A stretch of 64,000 nt of DNA from Pantoea sp. 18069 (GTDB lineage Bacteria; Pseudomonadota; Gammaproteobacteria; Burkholderiales; Burkholderiaceae_C): positions 1-64,000 of the forward strand of contig NZ_CACSJA010000017.1 in NCBI RefSeq assembly GCF_902706035.1, in the 5' to 3' direction. The position numbers and the translations under genes were made by a program. The notes beneath the pieces were generated by a model that did not search any database, had not been told where the DNA came from, and saw nothing but the letters and a program-made list of their open reading frames with translations. Position 1 is the first letter of the stretch. Every line of letters starts with the position of its first letter. This document shows positions 1 to 9,416 of this stretch, in pieces.

Positions 1-505
1 CGGCGGACTGCTGTCCTATCTGCAGCGCGAGCGCGGCTGCAGCGGCTATGGCGTGGAGCTCGATGACGCCAATGTGCTGGCCTGCGTGCGCCGCGGCGTC
101 GACGTGCTGCAGCTCAATCTCGAGGACGGCCTGGCGATGTTCGGCGACAACAGCTTCGACGTGGTGCTGCAGATCGACACGCTGCAGCATCTGCGCAATG
201 CCGAGGTCATGCTGCGCGAGACCGCGCGCATAGGCCGCCTGGGCATCGTCGCCTTCCCCAATTTCGCGCACTGGCCCAACCGCCTGTCGGTGCTGCGCGG
301 GCGCATGCCGGTCACGCGCCGCCTGCCCTACCAGTGGTATGACACGCCCAATATCCGCGTTGGCACGTTCAAGGATTTCGAGGTGCTGGCGCACAAGAAC
401 CGGCTGCAGGTGCGCGATGCCTTCGGCCTGCAGGGCGGCGAGACGGTGCGCTTTTTGCCCAATCTGCGCGCCGGCACGGCAGTCTTCTGCCTCGAACATG
501 AGTGA
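1..505 (+). CDS. metW: MetW, methionine biosynthesis protein (3' part)
   Basis: The 5' end lies outside the window; the frame is open from base 2 and stops with TGA at 503-505. The visible part is a class I SAM-dependent methyltransferase-like fold: GYGVELDD is the acidic loop after the second strand, DTLQHL the region after strand four, and AFPNFAHW a motif typical of MetW. MetW works with the homoserine O-acyltransferase MetX, normally encoded just upstream, in the acylation step of methionine synthesis. MetX is therefore expected immediately left of the window. The family call rests on the AFPNFAHW/LPYQWYDTPNIR region as remembered for MetW. A repeat element begins right after the stop. 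Confidence 0.9.
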   Translation, partial: GGLLSYLQRERGCSGYGVELDDANVLACVRRGVDVLQLNLEDGLAMFGDNSFDVVLQIDTLQHLRNAEVMLRETARIGRLGIVAFPNFAHWPNRLSVLRGRMPVTRRLPYQWYDTPNIRVGTFKDFEVLAHKNRLQVRDAFGLQGGETVRFLPNLRAGTAVFCLEHE

Positions 506-544
506 GGAAGCACCCCCTGAGCCGCTGACGCCGGTTGGCCGGCC

Positions 545-577
545 CCGTCTTCCCCCTCTCAACCTTCGGTGGAGGGG
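545..577. repeat. Dispersed 33-bp repeat, copy A
   Basis: This 33-base core is identical to 3424-3456. Its ends pair (CCCCTC with GAGGGG) around an inner ACC-TTC-GGT hairpin, so it can fold in either strand. Similarity of the flanks (Leu/Ala-rich GCTCGCTGCC tract, CCCCCTGAG start) extends the relationship to roughly 510-660. It also creates a false in-frame extension in front of the phosphodiesterase gene downstream. Confidence 0.85.
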
Positions 578-702
578 GGCGCCCGGCTAGGGACGGCAGC
601 CTCGCTGCGCGGCGGCGCTTGCTCGCTGCCTCTGAGCTGGGTCACGCCGGTTTCAAGGGCTGCGCGCGGTGCAATGACTTATCAATGAAGCAAAGGTTGA
701 TC

Positions 703-1857
703 ATGGAATTGCTGCAGACGTGCAAGAAAGCGATGCTTGCGCTGGCGTGGATGGGTCTCGCGGCGACGGCCCAGGCCCAGCCGGCGGCGCCCGCGCCCGC
801 TGCGAGCTGGCCGCCCCAGCCCGCGCTGATCGCCCACCGCGGCGCCTCGGCGCTGCGGCCCGAGCATACGCTCGCGGCCTATCAAAAGGCCATCGATGAC
901 GGCGCCGACCTGATCGAGGCCGATCTGGTCATCACCCGCGACGGCGTGCTGGTGTCGCGCCATGAAAATGCAATTGCCATTCTCAAGGCCGATGGCGCGC
1001 TGCAGGAGGCAACCACCGATGTCGCCGATCGCCCGGAGTTCGCCGCGCGCCGCACCACCAGAACCATAGACGGCAAGGCCATCACCGGCTGGTTCGTCGA
1101 GGATTTCACGCTCGCCGAACTCAAGACGCTGCGCGCGCGCGAGCGCATACCGCTGCTGCGCCCGGGCAGCGCCGCCTATGACGGCCAGTTCGAGGTGGCT
1201 ACGCTGGAAGAGATGATCGCGCTGGCGCGCACGCAAAGCGAGCGCACGGGGCGCACCATAGGCCTGTATCTCGAGACCAAGCACCCGAGCTACTTCCAGG
1301 CGATGGGCCAGCCGCTGGAAAAGCCGCTGCTCGACATGCTGGCGAAACACGGCCTGAATCGCGCGGACGCGCCGGTCTTCATCCAGTCGTTCGAAGTCGG
1401 CAACCTGCGCGCGTTGCGTGCGCTCACGCCCGTGCGCCTGGTGCAGCTGCTGGCCCCGAACGGCAGCCCGTTCGACCAGACGCTCAAGGGCGCGCAGGGC
1501 AGGACCTATGCGCAGATGGCCACGCCCGCGGGCCTGGCCGAGATCGCGACCTATGCCCAGGGCGTGGGCCCGGGCCGGGCGATGGTGATTCCGGTCGCCA
1601 ACGGCGGCCATGGCCGTCCCACGTCTCTGGTCCAGGACGCGCATGCCGCGGGCCTGCTGGTGCATGTCTGGACGCTGCGCCCCGAAAACGCCTTCCTGCC
1701 GGCCCGGCTCAGGAGCGCACCGGCGAGCAACGGCGCCCAGCGCGGCGATGCGCGCGCCGACATGGACGCTTTCCTGCGCAGCGGCATCGACGGCGTGTTC
1801 ACCGATGACCCGGCCATTGGCCGCGCAGCCCTAGACGCCATGCAACGCAAACCCTGA
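703..1857 (+). CDS. glpQ: Periplasmic glycerophosphodiester phosphodiesterase
   Basis: The 384-residue product should hydrolyse glycerophosphodiesters to glycerol-3-phosphate and an alcohol in the periplasm. Catalytic GDPD signatures are visible: HRG at 45-47, PEHT at 53-56, EAD at 72-74 and H87, matching the His/Glu/Asp set of the TIM-barrel family. Residues 1-26 form a signal peptide ending in AQAQ. The ATG at 703 is chosen because AAAGG lies six bases upstream; ATG 685 in the same frame lacks a ribosome site, and any longer frame only translates the 545-577 repeat. The metW and M20 peptidase genes flank it with no sign of an operon. The closest model is E. coli GlpQ rather than cytosolic UgpQ, because of the signal peptide. 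Confidence 0.9.
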   Translation: MELLQTCKKAMLALAWMGLAATAQAQPAAPAPAASWPPQPALIAHRGASALRPEHTLAAYQKAIDDGADLIEADLVITRDGVLVSRHENAIAILKADGALQEATTDVADRPEFAARRTTRTIDGKAITGWFVEDFTLAELKTLRARERIPLLRPGSAAYDGQFEVATLEEMIALARTQSERTGRTIGLYLETKHPSYFQAMGQPLEKPLLDMLAKHGLNRADAPVFIQSFEVGNLRALRALTPVRLVQLLAPNGSPFDQTLKGAQGRTYAQMATPAGLAEIATYAQGVGPGRAMVIPVANGGHGRPTSLVQDAHAAGLLVHVWTLRPENAFLPARLRSAPASNGAQRGDARADMDAFLRSGIDGVFTDDPAIGRAALDAMQRKP

Positions 1858-1924
1858 ACGCCACTCTGCAGGACAATAGAGCATCGCCGCGGCCCTCCGT
1901 GGCACCGACGAAGGAGCTTTAGCC

Positions 1925-3400
1925 ATGAATGCACGCATCCCCGCCACCGCCCTCGATCCGGCTCTTGCACTGGAGCGTGTCAGCGCCCAGTGGGACAGCG
2001 ATATCGTCGGGCAGCTGTCCGAATACATCCAGATTCCCGCGAAGTCGCCTATGTTCGCGCCCGACTGGGAGCAGCAGGGCTATCTCGACACCGTGCTGCG
2101 CAACGCGGCCACCTGGGTCGAGGCGCAGAAGGTCGCGGGCCTGACGCTGGAGATCGTGCGCCTGCCGGGCCGCACGCCGGTGCTGTTCTTCGAGGTCGCG
2201 GCAACCCAGTCGCAGTCGCAGGGCCAGGGCACGGTGCTGATGTACGGCCACCTCGACAAGCAGCCCGAATTCGAAGGCTGGCGCAAGGATCTGGGCCCGT
2301 GGACGCCCAAGTACGAGGACGGCAAGCTCTATGGCCGTGGCGGCGCCGATGACGGCTACGCGGTCTACGCGAGCATTGCCGCGGTGCAGGAACTCAAGCG
2401 CCAGAACGTGCCGCATCCGCGCATCTGCGGGCTGATCGAGACCTGCGAGGAAAGCGGCTCGCGCGACCTGCTGCCCTATGTCGACGCGCTGCGCCCGCGC
2501 CTGGGCGAAGTCGCGCTGGTGATCTGCCTGGACAGCGGCGCGGGCAACTACGACCAGCTGTGGCTCACCACCAGCCTGCGCGGCATGGCCACCGGCACCC
2601 TCAAGGTCGAGATCCTGACCGAAGGCATCCACTCGGGCGATGCCTCGGGCGCCGTGCCCTCATCGTTTCGCATCATGCGCCAGGTACTCGACCGGCTCGA
2701 GGACAGCGCCACTGGCCGGCTGCTGCCCGCGAGCTTCCACTGCGAAGTGCCGGCCGAGCGGCTGGCCCAGGCACGCGCCACGGCGGCCATCCTGGGCGAG
2801 GAAGTCACCAAGCGCTTTCCCTGGGCGCACTACGACTGCGGCGGCGCCACCACGTTCGCGCTGCCGACCACGTCCGATCCGGTCGAGTCGCTGCTCAAGC
2901 GCACCTGGGAGCCCACGCTGAGCGTGACCGGCGCCGAAGGCTTCCCCACGCTGCAGAACGCGGGCAATGTGCTGCGCCCGTATACGGCCTTCAAGCTGAG
3001 CCTGCGCCTGCCGCCGCTGGTCGATTCCGCGGCCTGCGTGCAGGAAATGAAGGCCTTGCTCGAAGACAACGCGCCCTACAAGGCCAAGGTCACCTGGGAA
3101 GGGCTGAGCTCGGCCAGCGGCTGGAATGCCCCGGCCATGGATACCTGGTTCGAGCAGGCGCTGCAAAGCGCCAGCCAGGCGCATTTCGGCGCGGCCTGCG
3201 GCTATATCGGCCAGGGCGGCACGATACCCTTGATGAACATGCTCAGCGCGGGCTTTCCCAAGGCGCAGATGATGGTCTGCGGCGTGCTGGGGCCCAAGAG
3301 CAATGCGCACGGGCCCAACGAGTTCCTGCATGTGCCCTATGCGAAGAAGATCACGGCGGCGGTGGCGCAGGTGATTGCAAACCTTCCCAGCACCCCCTGA
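1925..3400 (+). CDS. M20 family metallopeptidase (dipeptidase-like)
   Basis: This 491-residue protein has the di-zinc M20/M25/M40 peptidase layout. MYGHLD at 107-112 supplies the first metal His (H109) with the catalytic Asp two residues on, GRGGADDG near 138-144 gives the bridging Asp, TCEESGS near 173-179 the catalytic Glu pair, and a late NAHGPNEF motif the last His. No signal peptide is seen, so a cytosolic dipeptidase or carnosinase-like enzyme is likely. The ATG at 1925 is preceded by AAGGAG. The stop codon lies inside the start of repeat copy B, so the last codons coincide with the edge of that element. The exact substrate cannot be read from sequence. Confidence 0.88.
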   Translation: MNARIPATALDPALALERVSAQWDSDIVGQLSEYIQIPAKSPMFAPDWEQQGYLDTVLRNAATWVEAQKVAGLTLEIVRLPGRTPVLFFEVAATQSQSQGQGTVLMYGHLDKQPEFEGWRKDLGPWTPKYEDGKLYGRGGADDGYAVYASIAAVQELKRQNVPHPRICGLIETCEESGSRDLLPYVDALRPRLGEVALVICLDSGAGNYDQLWLTTSLRGMATGTLKVEILTEGIHSGDASGAVPSSFRIMRQVLDRLEDSATGRLLPASFHCEVPAERLAQARATAAILGEEVTKRFPWAHYDCGGATTFALPTTSDPVESLLKRTWEPTLSVTGAEGFPTLQNAGNVLRPYTAFKLSLRLPPLVDSAACVQEMKALLEDNAPYKAKVTWEGLSSASGWNAPAMDTWFEQALQSASQAHFGAACGYIGQGGTIPLMNMLSAGFPKAQMMVCGVLGPKSNAHGPNEFLHVPYAKKITAAVAQVIANLPSTP

Positions 3401-3423
3401 GACGCTTCGCGGCAGGCGCCGAG

Positions 3424-3456
3424 CCGTCTTCCCCCTCTCAACCTTCGGTGGAGGGG
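3424..3456. repeat. Dispersed 33-bp repeat, copy B
   Basis: Identical over 33 bases to 545-577, with related flanks from about 3390 to 3515. It sits between the M20 peptidase and rsmE, which converge here, so the hairpin could act as a two-way transcription barrier; no clear T-run accompanies it. Confidence 0.85.
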
Positions 3457-3522
3457 ACGGCCCTTCCTCGCTGCCCCCTTGCTGGGACATGCCCGTTTTA
3501 GAAGCTGCGCCTTGGCCCGCCC

Positions 3523-4272
3523 TCAATCCAGCGTCAACGTCGCCAGCGCCGCCAATGGCGCGGTCTCGGCGCGCAGCACGCGTGCGCCCAGGGTGACGGG
3601 GGCAAAGCCGTTGGCGCGGGCCAGCGCTTCTTCCTGGGGGCTCAGGCCGCCTTCGGGGCCTGAAAGGAAGACCACGGATTTCTGTTCGGGTGCATGCTGG
3701 GCTGCGGCCGCGCGCAGCGGCTGCGTGCCTTCGCCCAGCGACAGCAGCAGGCGCGCCTGCTGGTCCGCGGGGGCTGCGCTTTTCAGCCAGTCTTCGAGGG
3801 CGGTCGCGGGATGGATCACGGGAACGCGGTTGCGCCCGCTTTGCTCGCAGGCCGCGACCGCGACGGCCTGCCAGTGGGCGCGCTTCTTGTCGCCGCGCTC
3901 GCCCTTGAGCTTGAGCACGCTGCGCTCGGCCAGCAGTGGCGTGATGCTGGTGGCGCCGAGCTCGGTGGCCTTTTCGACCAGCCAGTCCATGCGCTCGTTG
4001 GCCGTGATGCCGGCGAGCAGATGCACTTCGCGCGCGGTTTCGCGTTCCACGGCGCGGTGCGCGCCGACCTGCACCAGCACGTCGCTGCGGCCCATGCGCA
4101 GCACCGTGGCCTCGAACTCGCCGCCCGCAAAGCCGTCGCCGGCCTGGCCTTCGAACAGGGTGATGCTGTCGCCGGGCTGCATGCGCAGCACCTGCACATG
4201 GCGCGCGGCGCCGGCGGGCAGCTCAAGCGTGTCGCCGGTGTGCAGCGGAAGAGGGCAGTGAAAACGGGGCAT
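3523..4272 (-). CDS. rsmE: 16S rRNA m3U1498 methyltransferase RsmE
   Basis: RsmE methylates N3 of U1498 in the decoding region of 16S rRNA, using SAM. The 249-residue length is normal. The N-terminal PUA-like part starts MPRFHCPLPL, and the C-terminal SPOUT trefoil knot is clear from LSGPEGGLSPQE and the final LGARVLRAETA motif, which together form the SAM pocket. The middle KATELGATSI and PLLAERS segments also match the family. The gene is convergent with the M20 gene and follows the amgK-like gene on the same strand after about 100 bases, so co-transcription is possible. Confidence 0.95.
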   Translation of the reverse strand: MPRFHCPLPLHTGDTLELPAGAARHVQVLRMQPGDSITLFEGQAGDGFAGGEFEATVLRMGRSDVLVQVGAHRAVERETAREVHLLAGITANERMDWLVEKATELGATSITPLLAERSVLKLKGERGDKKRAHWQAVAVAACEQSGRNRVPVIHPATALEDWLKSAAPADQQARLLLSLGEGTQPLRAAAAQHAPEQKSVVFLSGPEGGLSPQEEALARANGFAPVTLGARVLRAETAPLAALATLTLD

Positions 4273-4370
4273 GGGCGGTCAAAAATGGGTAAACGGGCGA
4301 AAGATGGGCGCTGGGCATGCAACTTTTATGTGTGGAACGGCAATAGCAGCAAGCAAATGCTGCCATTGGC

Positions 4371-5468
4371 TTACATTCTTCCGTACGCGTAGCCTTCGAC
4401 GGCCTGGATGTTCTCGATTTCGTCGATCACCTTGAGCAGGGGCCCGAGCTGGCGGTAGCGGTGGGCCGTGGCGCGAATGTAGTGGATGAAGCGCGGCGTG
4501 TCGGCCAGGTACCTGGGCTTGCCGTCGCGCAGCGTCAGGCGCGCGAAGATGCCGGCCACCTTGAAGTGGCGCTGCAGGCCCATCCACTCGACGGCGCGGT
4601 AGAACTCGCCGAAATCATCGCCCCAGCCGGAGGCGCTGGTCGCGCCCACGAGGCCGGCCTTGCGTGCCTTTTCCCAGTAGCGCACGCAGATGTCGATGAT
4701 GAACTCCTCTTCCCAGCTGATGAAGGCGTCGCGCAGCAGGCTCGCGATGTCATAGGTGATGGGGCCGTAGACCGCATCCTGGAAGTCGAGCACGCCCAGC
4801 GGGCCGCCTGCGCTTTGCGGCAGCATCAGGTTGCGCGTCATGAAGTCGCGGTGCACGTAGACGCTGGGCACGGCGAGGTTGTGCGCGACGATGGTGTCGA
4901 AGGCCTTGGACAGCGTTTCGAGTGGCTTGCCGGCCAGCGTCACGCCCTTGTGCTGCGCGAGATACCAGTCGGGGAACAGCGCGAGCTCGCGGCGCAGCAG
5001 GGCTTCGTCATACACCGGCAGCACGCCGGGGCGCGAGGCCAGTTGCCAGGTCAGCAGCAGGTCTGCGGCTTCGCGGTACCAGGGCTCGGCTTCGCCCGGC
5101 GAGGCCGGGTCCAGGCGCTCGATCAGTGTCTGGCTGCCCAGGTCGCTCAGCAGCATGAAGCCCTGGGCCTGGTCCCAGGCGAGGATGTCCGGCACGGTCA
5201 GGCCCGCGGCCGCGAGCAGGGCCTGCACCTTGACGAAGGGCGCGCAGTCTTCCTTGTCGGGCGGCGCATCCATCACGATCAGGCTGGCGCCGCCGGCGCA
5301 GTCCAGCCGCAGGTAGCGGCGAAAGCTCGCATCGGCCGAGGCGGGGCGCAGGCTCTCGGGCTGGAGCTGGTGCAAACTGACGAGGGGGGCGAGCCAGGCC
5401 GCAAAAGCGGCTTGGCGAACGGCACTGGGCCATTCAACGCTGGCAATGGGGGAGATGGGGTGGCTCAT
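4371..5468 (-). CDS. amgK: AmgK-like N-acetylmuramate/N-acetylglucosamine kinase
   Basis: The 365-residue protein belongs to the aminoglycoside phosphotransferase (APH) fold. HRDFMTRN at 206-213 gives the catalytic Asp208 and metal-binding Asn213, and LDFQDA (D228) is the Mg-binding DFG equivalent. Position next to lptD and head-to-head with it is the classic setting of AmgK, which phosphorylates the anomeric carbon of MurNAc in cell-wall recycling; function is inferred from this context. The usual partner murU is not next to it. The start at 5468 gives MSHPIS; upstream in-frame codons only translate the opposite strand of lptD. Its ATG overlaps the chosen lptD ATG by two bases. Confidence 0.8.
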   Translation of the reverse strand: MSHPISPIASVEWPSAVRQAAFAAWLAPLVSLHQLQPESLRPASADASFRRYLRLDCAGGASLIVMDAPPDKEDCAPFVKVQALLAAAGLTVPDILAWDQAQGFMLLSDLGSQTLIERLDPASPGEAEPWYREAADLLLTWQLASRPGVLPVYDEALLRRELALFPDWYLAQHKGVTLAGKPLETLSKAFDTIVAHNLAVPSVYVHRDFMTRNLMLPQSAGGPLGVLDFQDAVYGPITYDIASLLRDAFISWEEEFIIDICVRYWEKARKAGLVGATSASGWGDDFGEFYRAVEWMGLQRHFKVAGIFARLTLRDGKPRYLADTPRFIHYIRATAHRYRQLGPLLKVIDEIENIQAVEGYAYGRM

Positions 5469-7974
5469 GGATAATCGGATTCTACAAACTCGCCTGTTTG
5501 CCCGCGTGCAAGCATTGGCCCCGGCCCCTGGGCTTTCCATCTTTTCGTCCACCGTGCCTTTTCGCCAGCAATCCATCGCCGCGCCCACGTCCTGCCCGCT
5601 TCCCCGGCGGCAGCTGCCGTCCGTTCGCCCCCTGGTGTGGTGGATGGCCCTGGCCTGGGCCGGCCTGCCTGCGCTGGCCCAGCCGCAGCCCGAAGCGGTA
5701 CAGCCGCAGCCTGAAGTGGCACAGCCGCTGCCGGCCCCGGTGCTGCGCGCCAGCCCCATGCTGCAGGAAAGGATTCCCGAGGCCGCGCGTGCGCTGCAGC
5801 CGGTGTTCGTGCGCGGGGATTCGATTGCCGGCCAGGCCGACGTGCGTGCCGTGATCGAAGGCCATGCCGAGCTGCGCCGCAGCGACACCATCGTCCGTGC
5901 CAATCGCATGGAATACACCGTCGCCGACGACCGGCTTCAGGCCGAGGGCCAGGTGCATGTCAACCGCGCGGGCAATGTCTTCGACGGCAGCCGGCTCGAT
6001 CTCGAAGTCGAGGCCTTCCGCGGCAATTTCCTCGATGCGAACTACCGCTTCCTGGCCACGCAGGCGCATGGCGACGCTTCCAGGGTGGAGTTCCTGGACC
6101 GCGAGCGCTCCATTGTCCACAACGCCACCTACACCACCTGCCAGCGCGACAACGAGGCCAGCTGGGAGCCCGATTGGGTGCTCAAGGCCAGCTCCATCCA
6201 TCTGGATCAGGGCGAGCAGGTCGGCTACGCGCGCGGGGCCAAGCTGCAGTTCAAGGGCGTGACGGTGCTGCCCATTCCGGTGGTGAGCTTTCCGCTGTCG
6301 GACCAGCGCAAGTCGGGCCTGCTGCCGCTGACCATCGGTCTGGACAACGTCAGCGGCTTTGAATACACCCAGCCGTATTACTGGAACATCGCGCCCAACC
6401 GCGACGCCACGCTGTCGAGCACGCTGATGACCAAGCGCGGCGTGAACCTCGGCGCGGAGTTCCGCTACCTCGAGCCGAGCTACCAGGGCAAGCTGCAACT
6501 CGAGTACATGCCCGGCGACCGTTTGCGCGACCGTGACCGCTGGTCCTATGGCCTGCAGCACCAGGGCCAGATTGCCTCGCCCTGGGGCGGGCTGGGCCTG
6601 AACATGAATCTCAACCGCGTGAGCGACAACAATTACTGGCGCGACTTCACGCGGCGCGACAGCAACCGGGCGCTCAACTCGCGCCTGCTGGCCAGCGACG
6701 CCACCCTGGGCTGGTACGGCCAGGACAGCACGCTGATGCTGCGCACGCTCAAGTGGCAGACGCTGCAGGATGTGGCCTCGCCGATCACGCCGCCCTATGA
6801 CCGCATGCCGCAGCTGCAATGGCGCTACACGCCGCTGAACCTGGGCCATGGCCTGGACCTGACGGTCGAGGCCGACACCACGCGCTTCCAAGCCGATCCG
6901 CTGCTGACCCGCCAGGCGAATGCCCAGCGCAGCTACCTGATGGCCGAAATCAGCCGCCCGTTCCTGTCGCCGGGCGCGTTCTTCACGCCCAAGCTCAAGC
7001 TGCACGCGACCCAATACCAGTTCGACGACCCGCTGAGCAACGGCATGACGTCGGCCGGGCGCACGCTGCCCACGGTGAGCCTGGACAGCGGCCTGGTGTT
7101 CGAGCGCGAGACGAATATGTTCGGGCGCAGCCTGCTGCAGACGCTGGAGCCGCGCGCCTTCTACACCTATACGCCCTACCGCAACCAGAACATGCTGCCG
7201 GTGTACGACACCGCGCTCAATGATTTCAACCTGGCGACGATCTACAGCGACAACAGCTACAGCGGACATGACCGCCTGGCGGACAACAACCTGCTGACCC
7301 TGGGCCTGACCACGCGCTTCATCGATGCCGACACCGGCGCCGAGTCCGCGCGGCTGGGCGTGGCCCAGCGCGTGCGCTTTTCCGACCAGCGCGTGAATCT
7401 GCCCGGCGAAGTGCCCGCGACCGACCGGCTGTCGGACATCCTGTTCGGCGCCTCGATCAACTGGACGCCCCAGTGGGCGCTCGACGCGGCCGTGCAATAC
7501 AACCGCGAGACCGGCCATTCCGAGCGCACCACCGTGGGCGCGCGCTACAGTCCGGGCAATTACCGGACCATCAGCGCGGCCTACCGCCTGCTGCGCGGCA
7601 CCAGCGAGCAGGTCGACATGGGCTGGCAATGGCCCATCCGTAACCCTTGGGCGACCGAGGACAAAGGCCGCAATGGCGGGCGCTGGTACTCTGTGGGCCG
7701 GTTGAACTACAGTCTGCAGGATCGCAAGCTCGTCGACACCGTGGTGGGCTTCGAATACGACAGCTGCTGCTGGGTCGGCCGGGTCGTGCTCGAGCGCCTG
7801 CAAAGCAGTGTGACCACCTCGAATACCCGGCTGTTGTTCCAGGTCGAGTTCGTCGGCTTCTCGCGGTTGAGCCTCGGCGCCAACCCCTTGCAAAGCTTGA
7901 AGGACAATATCCCTCGCTACCAGGCCTTGCGTCAGACCAGCACTGCGCCCAGCCGCTTCAGCAATTACGATTAA
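5467..7974 (+). CDS. lptD: LPS-assembly outer-membrane protein LptD
   Basis: LptD with LptE forms the outer-membrane gate that inserts lipopolysaccharide. The product is about 835 residues, a normal size. An export signal ends near LAWAGLPALAQ, then a periplasmic OstA/LptA-like jelly roll (VIEGHAELRRSDTIVRANRM onward in the protein) is followed by a 26-strand barrel rich in alternating aromatic residues. Cysteines in the mature part are TTCQRD and the adjacent pair DSCCW; I see no N-terminal partner Cys, so one disulfide rather than the two of E. coli is predicted. The start is uncertain: ATG 5467, ATG 5446 or ATG 5644 are all in frame. surA follows after 15 bases, so the two are probably co-transcribed. 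Confidence 0.93.
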   Translation: MDNRILQTRLFARVQALAPAPGLSIFSSTVPFRQQSIAAPTSCPLPRRQLPSVRPLVWWMALAWAGLPALAQPQPEAVQPQPEVAQPLPAPVLRASPMLQERIPEAARALQPVFVRGDSIAGQADVRAVIEGHAELRRSDTIVRANRMEYTVADDRLQAEGQVHVNRAGNVFDGSRLDLEVEAFRGNFLDANYRFLATQAHGDASRVEFLDRERSIVHNATYTTCQRDNEASWEPDWVLKASSIHLDQGEQVGYARGAKLQFKGVTVLPIPVVSFPLSDQRKSGLLPLTIGLDNVSGFEYTQPYYWNIAPNRDATLSSTLMTKRGVNLGAEFRYLEPSYQGKLQLEYMPGDRLRDRDRWSYGLQHQGQIASPWGGLGLNMNLNRVSDNNYWRDFTRRDSNRALNSRLLASDATLGWYGQDSTLMLRTLKWQTLQDVASPITPPYDRMPQLQWRYTPLNLGHGLDLTVEADTTRFQADPLLTRQANAQRSYLMAEISRPFLSPGAFFTPKLKLHATQYQFDDPLSNGMTSAGRTLPTVSLDSGLVFERETNMFGRSLLQTLEPRAFYTYTPYRNQNMLPVYDTALNDFNLATIYSDNSYSGHDRLADNNLLTLGLTTRFIDADTGAESARLGVAQRVRFSDQRVNLPGEVPATDRLSDILFGASINWTPQWALDAAVQYNRETGHSERTTVGARYSPGNYRTISAAYRLLRGTSEQVDMGWQWPIRNPWATEDKGRNGGRWYSVGRLNYSLQDRKLVDTVVGFEYDSCCWVGRVVLERLQSSVTTSNTRLLFQVEFVGFSRLSLGANPLQSLKDNIPRYQALRQTSTAPSRFSNYD

Positions 7975-7989
7975 ACAAAGCACAGCTCC

Positions 7990-9390
7990 ATGCGTCTTTC
8001 TTCCATGACCCCTCGCACCTTTGCCATGGGCCTTGTGTGCCTGGCCACTTTTGCCGCCGTCGGCGTGCAGGCCCAGGGCCTGCGCCTGTCCGGCGGACCG
8101 GCCGCATCCCTGTCGCAGGCGCTGGACGGCAGCGCCCGCGCCGTGCCCGGCAACACCGGCGTGCGCTCGGCGGACTTCATCGTGGCCGTGGTCAATTCCG
8201 AGCCGGTGACCAATACCGAAGTGCGTGACCGGATGGCGCGCGTCGCCCAGTCGATTGCGGGCCAGGGCGGGCAACTGCCCGCCGAAAGCGTGCTGGCGCG
8301 CGAAGTGCTCGAGCGGCTGATCCTCGAGAAGGCCCAGTTGCAAAGCGCGCACGAACAGGGCCTCAAGGTCGACGACTACGCAGTCGAGCAGGCCGCGCAG
8401 AACGTCGCCCGCCAGAACAGCCTGTCGCTCGAACAGATGATGGAGCGGCTCGCGGCGGACGGCATCAGTGCCACGCGTTTTCGCGAGGAATTGCGCAACC
8501 AGTTGCTGCTGCAGCGCCTGCGCGAGCGTGAAGTCGACGGCCGGGTGCGCGTGAGCGAGCTCGACATCGACCAGTACCTCAAGGAACAGCGCACGGCCGG
8601 AGACACCTCCAACATGACGCTGAACTTGGGCCATGTGTTCATTGCCGTGCCCGAAAATGCGCCGCCCGCGGTCGTGGCCGAGCGCGAGGCGCGCGCGCGC
8701 GAAGCGCTCGAGAAGCTGGGTGCCGGCCAGGATTTCACGGCCGTGGTGCGCGAATATTCGGATGCCCCCGAGGCCAGCGAAGGCGGCGTGCTCGGTCTGC
8801 GCCCCGCGGACCGCTACCCGGAGCTGTTCACGCGCGCCGTCGCCTCGTCGCCCAGGAACACCGTGGTCGGGCCCGTGCGCTCGGGCGCGGGCTTTCACCT
8901 GCTCAAGGTGATTGACCGCTCGCAGCAGGGCATGGCCACCGTGGTCACGCAGAACCATGCGCGACACATCCTGCTGCGCCCTTCGGAGCAGCTCAACGAA
9001 GGCCAGGCAGCCGAACGCCTGGCCGATTACCGCCGCCGCGTGCAGGCGGGCCAGGCGCGCTTCGAGGACCTGGCGCGCGAATATTCGCAGGACGGCAGCG
9101 CCAAGGAAGGCGGCGACCTGGGATGGGCCGGTCCGGGTGCCTATGTGCCCGAGTTCGAGGAAGTCCTGAACCAGCTCCAGCCCGGCGAAGTCAGCGCGCC
9201 TGTCGTGTCCCGGTTTGGCGTGCACCTGATCCAGCTGATCGAGCGCCGCCAGGCGACGCTGTCCGCGCGCGAGCAGCGCGACATGCTGCGCAATGTCGTG
9301 CGCGAGCAGAAGCTGGACAAGGCCTATGCCACCTGGATCCAGGAAGTGCGCGGGCGTGCGTATGTGGAATACCGCGATCCCCCGCAATAA
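7990..9390 (+). CDS. surA: Periplasmic chaperone / prolyl isomerase SurA
   Basis: SurA escorts unfolded outer-membrane proteins, including LptD, through the periplasm. The 466-residue protein has a signal peptide to about residue 28 (VGVQAQG), the SurA N-terminal domain ([16 protein letters not shown]), then two parvulin repeats: a degenerate one ([14 protein letters not shown]) and a more canonical one ([12 protein letters not shown] to [12 protein letters not shown]). The order lptD-surA-rsmA is the conserved one, except that pdxA, often found between surA and rsmA, is absent. Only 26 bases separate its stop from the rsmA start, so an operon is likely. Confidence 0.95.
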   Translation: MRLSSMTPRTFAMGLVCLATFAAVGVQAQGLRLSGGPAASLSQALDGSARAVPGNTGVRSADFIVAVVNSEPVTNTEVRDRMARVAQSIAGQGGQLPAESVLAREVLERLILEKAQLQSAHEQGLKVDDYAVEQAAQNVARQNSLSLEQMMERLAADGISATRFREELRNQLLLQRLREREVDGRVRVSELDIDQYLKEQRTAGDTSNMTLNLGHVFIAVPENAPPAVVAEREARAREALEKLGAGQDFTAVVREYSDAPEASEGGVLGLRPADRYPELFTRAVASSPRNTVVGPVRSGAGFHLLKVIDRSQQGMATVVTQNHARHILLRPSEQLNEGQAAERLADYRRRVQAGQARFEDLAREYSQDGSAKEGGDLGWAGPGAYVPEFEEVLNQLQPGEVSAPVVSRFGVHLIQLIERRQATLSAREQRDMLRNVVREQKLDKAYATWIQEVRGRAYVEYRDPPQ

Positions 9391-9416
9391 GCGTCAGCCC
9401 CTCTAAGGTTCTTGGT

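Noticed and set aside
5482..9387. A 1301-codon open frame on the minus strand opposite lptD and surA
   Set aside because: Its protein is low-complexity Arg/Ala/Gly/His/Gln-rich, with no domain, and lies exactly antisense to two well-recognised genes; a result of high GC in third positions.
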